Positions 60,163 through 64,000 of a stretch of DNA of 64,000 bases are shown piece by piece. The position numbers were made by a program, and so were the translations under genes. The notes beneath the pieces were generated by a model. That model saw only the letters and a program-made list of their open reading frames with translations. It did no database searches and had not been told where the DNA came from. Position 1 is the stretch's first letter; the number at the start of each line of letters is the position of its first letter. The stretch lies in NCBI GenBank assembly GCA_947034885.2, contig OX344755.2, forward strand, positions 24,063,052-24,127,051, in the 5' to 3' direction. Source of the stretch: Thuidium tamariscinum. Taxonomy: Eukaryota > Streptophyta > Bryopsida > Hypnales > Thuidiaceae.

Positions 60163-62535
60163 AAAACATTCAAAATAATTCATTATATTAAGCATGTGAA
60201 CTTTGAATGCAACTTACCTTGGTAGTTAGAGAGGTGAAAAAACAAGCTCTCTATACAAAGTGGGGTGGTAGAAGGTAAGAAATCCATATATAATCTATAT
60301 GAACATTAGAATTAGTAGGAGCTCAGTCACTCATACTTATGTCAAAAGTAGGAATTGTCGTTGAAGTAGAATTTCAAACCTTGTTTAGGTAGTTTAGAAT
60401 AATTTTTTTCAAAAACATTTGAACCAAATCAATGTAAAAAATCAAAATAAATTTCACCTCCAAAACATTTTTTTGAGATTTTGAGACTATGTGAACAAAA
60501 GATTTAGACAATAGAAACCAAATTGGTAAAATTTTGCTAAAAACATTTTGAATTACCAATTAGATTGGATTTAGTTAGCCAAATAGGTTGTAGTTATAAG
60601 ATAGAAGCCAATAAGATAGAAATAGTGTGAAAATAGCCCAATTGGGAGTTAAGCCAAGCGGTTTGGATGGTTAATCAAACTTCCAATGGAGGAACCACTA
60701 GTTAGTTTTTGTGAGCAATTGCAAGAGGATAAGTTTGGGAAAAGACCAAATTGGATTTGAGTGTTCATGCGGGAGAGAAGCTGAAGCTCCTTCCTTGAGA
60801 AGAAGGAAGTAAAACTTGAAAGTTAGAATTAGAGATTAGATAGTTGATGTGATGTGATGTGAGACAATTGGAGTTTAATTTAAGAAGTGATTTTTTTTTA
60901 AATATTGAAGTTGGTGTATGCGTGTGTTGAGTATTGTGTGAGAATACCGAGTAGAAGCTTTATTGAGTGGAATTTGGTACCAATTGGATGAAGCAAGAGG
61001 AACCTATTGTGAAGGAGATACGATTGAAAGAGAAAATTTGAAATTATCATACTTGAGTTTGTATAAAATAAAATATAAAAATAAATTCATAATAAAATAT
61101 CAAAAGAGAGAAATTAGAAAATATAAAATGAAAGATAATTAAAAGTTTAGAGAGGAGTGTCATTGTAGTAAACAATTGGAAATTGTGGAGTCAAATGGAT
61201 ATGGAGCTAATGATGTATTTGAGAGTTAATTAAAGACAAGTCAAGGTCCAAATCGGAGATCAATTGATGTACATGAGTGAAGGAATCCAATAGATTATTA
61301 TAAGTTAATAAGTGACGACTTAGTATAAGAAACCTAGCAAATTACCTCCCTAGTGTTCGAACCCTACCTCTTTGGTTGTTTTTCCAATTAGGTGAAAATA
61401 CTATCTCTACAGACTATAATCAAGAGTTATGAACAAATTTTAGAGAGAGGTTGGAAGAAACATTTTCTTTGACGATTTCAAGCATCATCTCTCAAAAGAA
61501 AGTAAGGTTCTAATTAATAAAAGAGGAATGCATTTATATTGGTTATGACAATTTTGTCTTGAACTATACTTATTTGAAAAATTTTAAACTACAATCATTA
61601 TGATTGTATTGGTTTGATCCCTAAAAAATTTGTTTGATAGAATTGATAGTTATATATATATATATATAAATTAATAAATTAGGGCTTTACTTGCCATTCA
61701 TTCTTGAACTACACAAATTGTATGTTACCAAATCTTACATTATTGTAATCTTTACCATCAAAGTTGCATATTTAGTACTTTATCAAATTTTACCAACCCT
61801 AGAATAGTACATGGTAGAAGTAAGATTTTTAATAATGACCAATGCTTGAATTCTTTCATATACTTGTAAAAGTAAGAATTTCTTTGCCAATGAAGACCAA
61901 AAAGATTTTGTATGAGAATTTTGTACATATTGTAAGGCAATGAGTAGATTAAAAACTCTTTTTAGGATAAAGTGAGTTAAGACAACTATAGAATTTTGAC
62001 TATCAGACTATAGTGAGTATTTTATCAAATCTTTTGAAATGAAGGGGGGCATTGTGAAGCATGATGTTTTAAAATTCAATATGGTTTATAAATAAGCGTA
62101 TGCATGTAGAGAGTTCAAGACTAATATATAAAAATTCTACAAAATACTTTAAGATTATATAAAATAAAAAATACCAAACAATGTCCTTTGCTTATTTGCA
62201 TTATTAATTGTTTTTGAAAGAGTGCCCTCTTTAGAAGGAGATGCTTGGGGAGAGGAACTAAGATAAATGAACTTCAAGAATGACACTCTAACTATTGCAC
62301 CCCCCCCCCCTTGTGGGTGATTCTAACTCCACCCTTGAACTAGAACCTAATATACAAATTCCAATGGCAGTTTTAAGTGGTAAATTCTAGGGTGATCATA
62401 GTAAGCACCTTTCAAGCAAAAGATACTCAAATGATGTAATTTTTTCCTACAAAAGTCTAAAAAATAACTAAAGATTGTAAGATTTAGTATATTATATGTT
62501 ATAAGTTAGCTATTTGAATGTTAAGGGATTGAATT
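60163..62535. other. AT-rich flank of CACTA-2
   Basis: No gene seen. A (TA)n run lies at about 61652-61668 and an 11-C run at 62300-62310. Confidence 0.45.
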
Positions 62536-62539
62536 TTAA

Positions 62540-63443
62540 CCCCTAAAAGCCCATTGTCCCCTCAGGGGACAATTTGGAGTTCAAGCAGGTTTTGTAGACC
62601 TCAATTTTTAATGAATCTTTTTGGAACTTTCTCATAAGATAAGAAAACTGATTAGCTTTGTGGGAATATAGTTTTTATTTCAATTGGTGCCCGAAAGCAA
62701 AAGTTATACCACAAAAAGCGTGGATTTTAACTCAGCGGGCAGAAAAATAAATCCACAAAAACTTGAAATTTAATTTTTTTAACTTTTTAATCTTATAGAT
62801 TATATTTTTGTCTACGTGTGAAGCTTTGATTCATTCAATTTGGATTAGTAATATGAAAGTTATGAACAATCTTGTTTTCGGGCAGTTTTTGAAAAAATAA
62901 CTTATAGGATTCATTTCTAAATTCAATTTTCACAATTTTTCAAAAAAAATTCTTGACAAGGTTAAATTTTTTTTCTAGAATAATCTCATCATTGGAATTA
63001 TTGTGTTTCAATTTCATCTTAAAGTTATTAACAATTAAATTTTTCTTTCAATCTTGGACCTACCTCTACTTAATAATTTTTTAAGGAATGAAAATCAAGC
63101 AATTTTTTTGAAATTTATTTCCTGGACTTTCAACTCAATTTTTTAAATTTTTTTTAAGAATTCAAAGTCCATAGTGTAAGAAATTTCAACAAATGGCAAT
63201 CAAAGTCATCTAAATTGCAGGGCAATGTTTAAAAAACTATGTTTTCCAACTTTGAATGCTCATATCTTCCAATCTATGCGTTCAAACTTCATGAAATTCT
63301 TACCACATGATTATAGACAAACAAAGTAGATGATCCTATGGCTAGATTCTATAAAAACACTTTTTTGTTCTTTTGGATGAATGCAGCAAAAATGGTAGTT
63401 TAGAGTGGTTTTTGACAGAAAAATGGCCTTGGGCCTTTAGGGG
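62540..63443 (+). mobile_element. TTAA-flanked non-autonomous element, copy 2
   Basis: 904 bp, starting CCCCTAAAAGCCC and ending GGGCCTTTAGGGG, with TTAA on both sides (62536-62539, 63444-63447). It aligns along its length with copy 1, including GATTATATTTTTGTCTAC and AAAGTTATGAACAATCTTG. A TGTCCCCTCAGGGGACA palindrome lies near the left end, as in copy 1. No coding capacity. Confidence 0.85.
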
Positions 63444-63447
63444 TTAA

Positions 63448-64000
63448 TCAAATTTTCTTTTAATCCTATCTCAAGATCTTATTTTTAGATTTCTAATATG
63501 ATAAAGCAAGTTGAATTTGAAATTTCCCTTCAAAAGTTATGAAAGGATGAAAAATAACCTCTAATAAGCTCTTAAAACTTCATTTGTGTTTTAAAAATGA
63601 AAAATTAGATCAATTTTGTCCCTAATCATTCTCTAATCTTCCAATGATTTCTATTTTTATTTTTAATTTTATTGGCTATTTTAGATTAATTTTAGAAAAG
63701 TTCATCCAAATGGGTTCCAAACTTCATTCATTGATCTCTCAAAGATGAATGATTTTCAAAGTAAAAAATGGTTTTAAAATACTACTTAGATTCACTAAAA
63801 GATTTCCAAACAGAAAATCCCTTAGATATTTTTCCAAAGTTCTTAGTTAAAAGGTTGTTTAATCTAATCTAATTATGAATTTTAATCTAAACTACTATTT
63901 TTAGGAGATTTTTGATTTTCTTAAGCAAAAAAAATAGATTATTTTTTCAATATGGTTAAAAGTAAAAATTCTAATTTCTTAACAAAAAGTTATTGATGGA
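63448..64000. other. AT-rich right edge
   Basis: No gene or repeat seen. Confidence 0.4.

Noticed and set aside
1-64000. Search for CRISPR arrays, tRNA and rRNA genes
   Set aside because: No regularly spaced short repeats with unique spacers, no cloverleaf-forming segment and no conserved rRNA stretch were recognised; the content is eukaryotic transposon DNA.

Overview
The window looks like a piece of a large, transposon-filled nuclear genome of a plant or streptophyte. The grounds are plant-type CACTA (En/Spm) genes split by introns, a DUF659-type hAT transposase, Arabidopsis-type TTTAGGG tracts, and GT-AG introns, one with a textbook TACTAAC branch site. I recognise no ordinary host gene. 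Almost everything that can be named is a mobile element or lies inside one.

Layout. (1) Positions 1-4117: a 45-bp minisatellite split by a 3.3-kb LTR-type insertion (622-3942) with TG...CA ends and a near-perfect 5-bp target duplication. (2) About 4118-12130: the right part of a CACTA element (CACTA-1) ending in a classical CACTACAAGAAA terminus. Its TNPA/TNP1-like gene (5265-11030) carries an FCP1/SCP-like HAD domain whose catalytic aspartates are replaced. (3) 12131-14169: AT-rich spacer with a decayed copy of a TTAA-flanked element. (4) 14170-60162: a second, very large CACTA element (CACTA-2) with matching termini (CACTGGAAGAAAA / CACTAGAAGAAAA) and AAA on both sides. It carries a TNPA-like gene on the minus strand (48698-42642) and a TNP2 transposase gene on the plus strand (53357-58537). 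(5) Inside CACTA-2, at 15599-32601, sits a 17.0-kb hAT element with CAGGGTTG ends and 8-bp duplications matching at 7 of 8 bases. (6) 60163-64000: AT-rich flank with a second intact TTAA-flanked element (62540-63443).

The most unusual object is the 17-kb hAT element. It holds three long genes: a DUF659/hATC transposase with all three catalytic acidic residues, a protein-kinase-like protein and a RING-H2 coiled-coil protein. Each gene has the same upstream plan: a GC-rich cluster of CCGTC motifs, then a TATA box, then an untranslated leader ending at a splice acceptor, then an ORF unbroken from start to stop. The same CCGTC clusters fill both subterminal ends. This suggests one transposon carrying a transposase plus a possible signalling pair (kinase and E3 ligase) under shared control. 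That functional link is inference.

Nesting order by position: CACTA-2 landed first, the hAT element then inserted into it, apparently at the edge of a minus-strand exon of a gene carried by CACTA-2, and a TTAA element then inserted into the hAT element. Three CACTA coding regions each hold one in-frame stop, and each stop is a single C-to-T change from the expected codon. The hAT cargo genes hold none, so the hAT element appears younger or better preserved.
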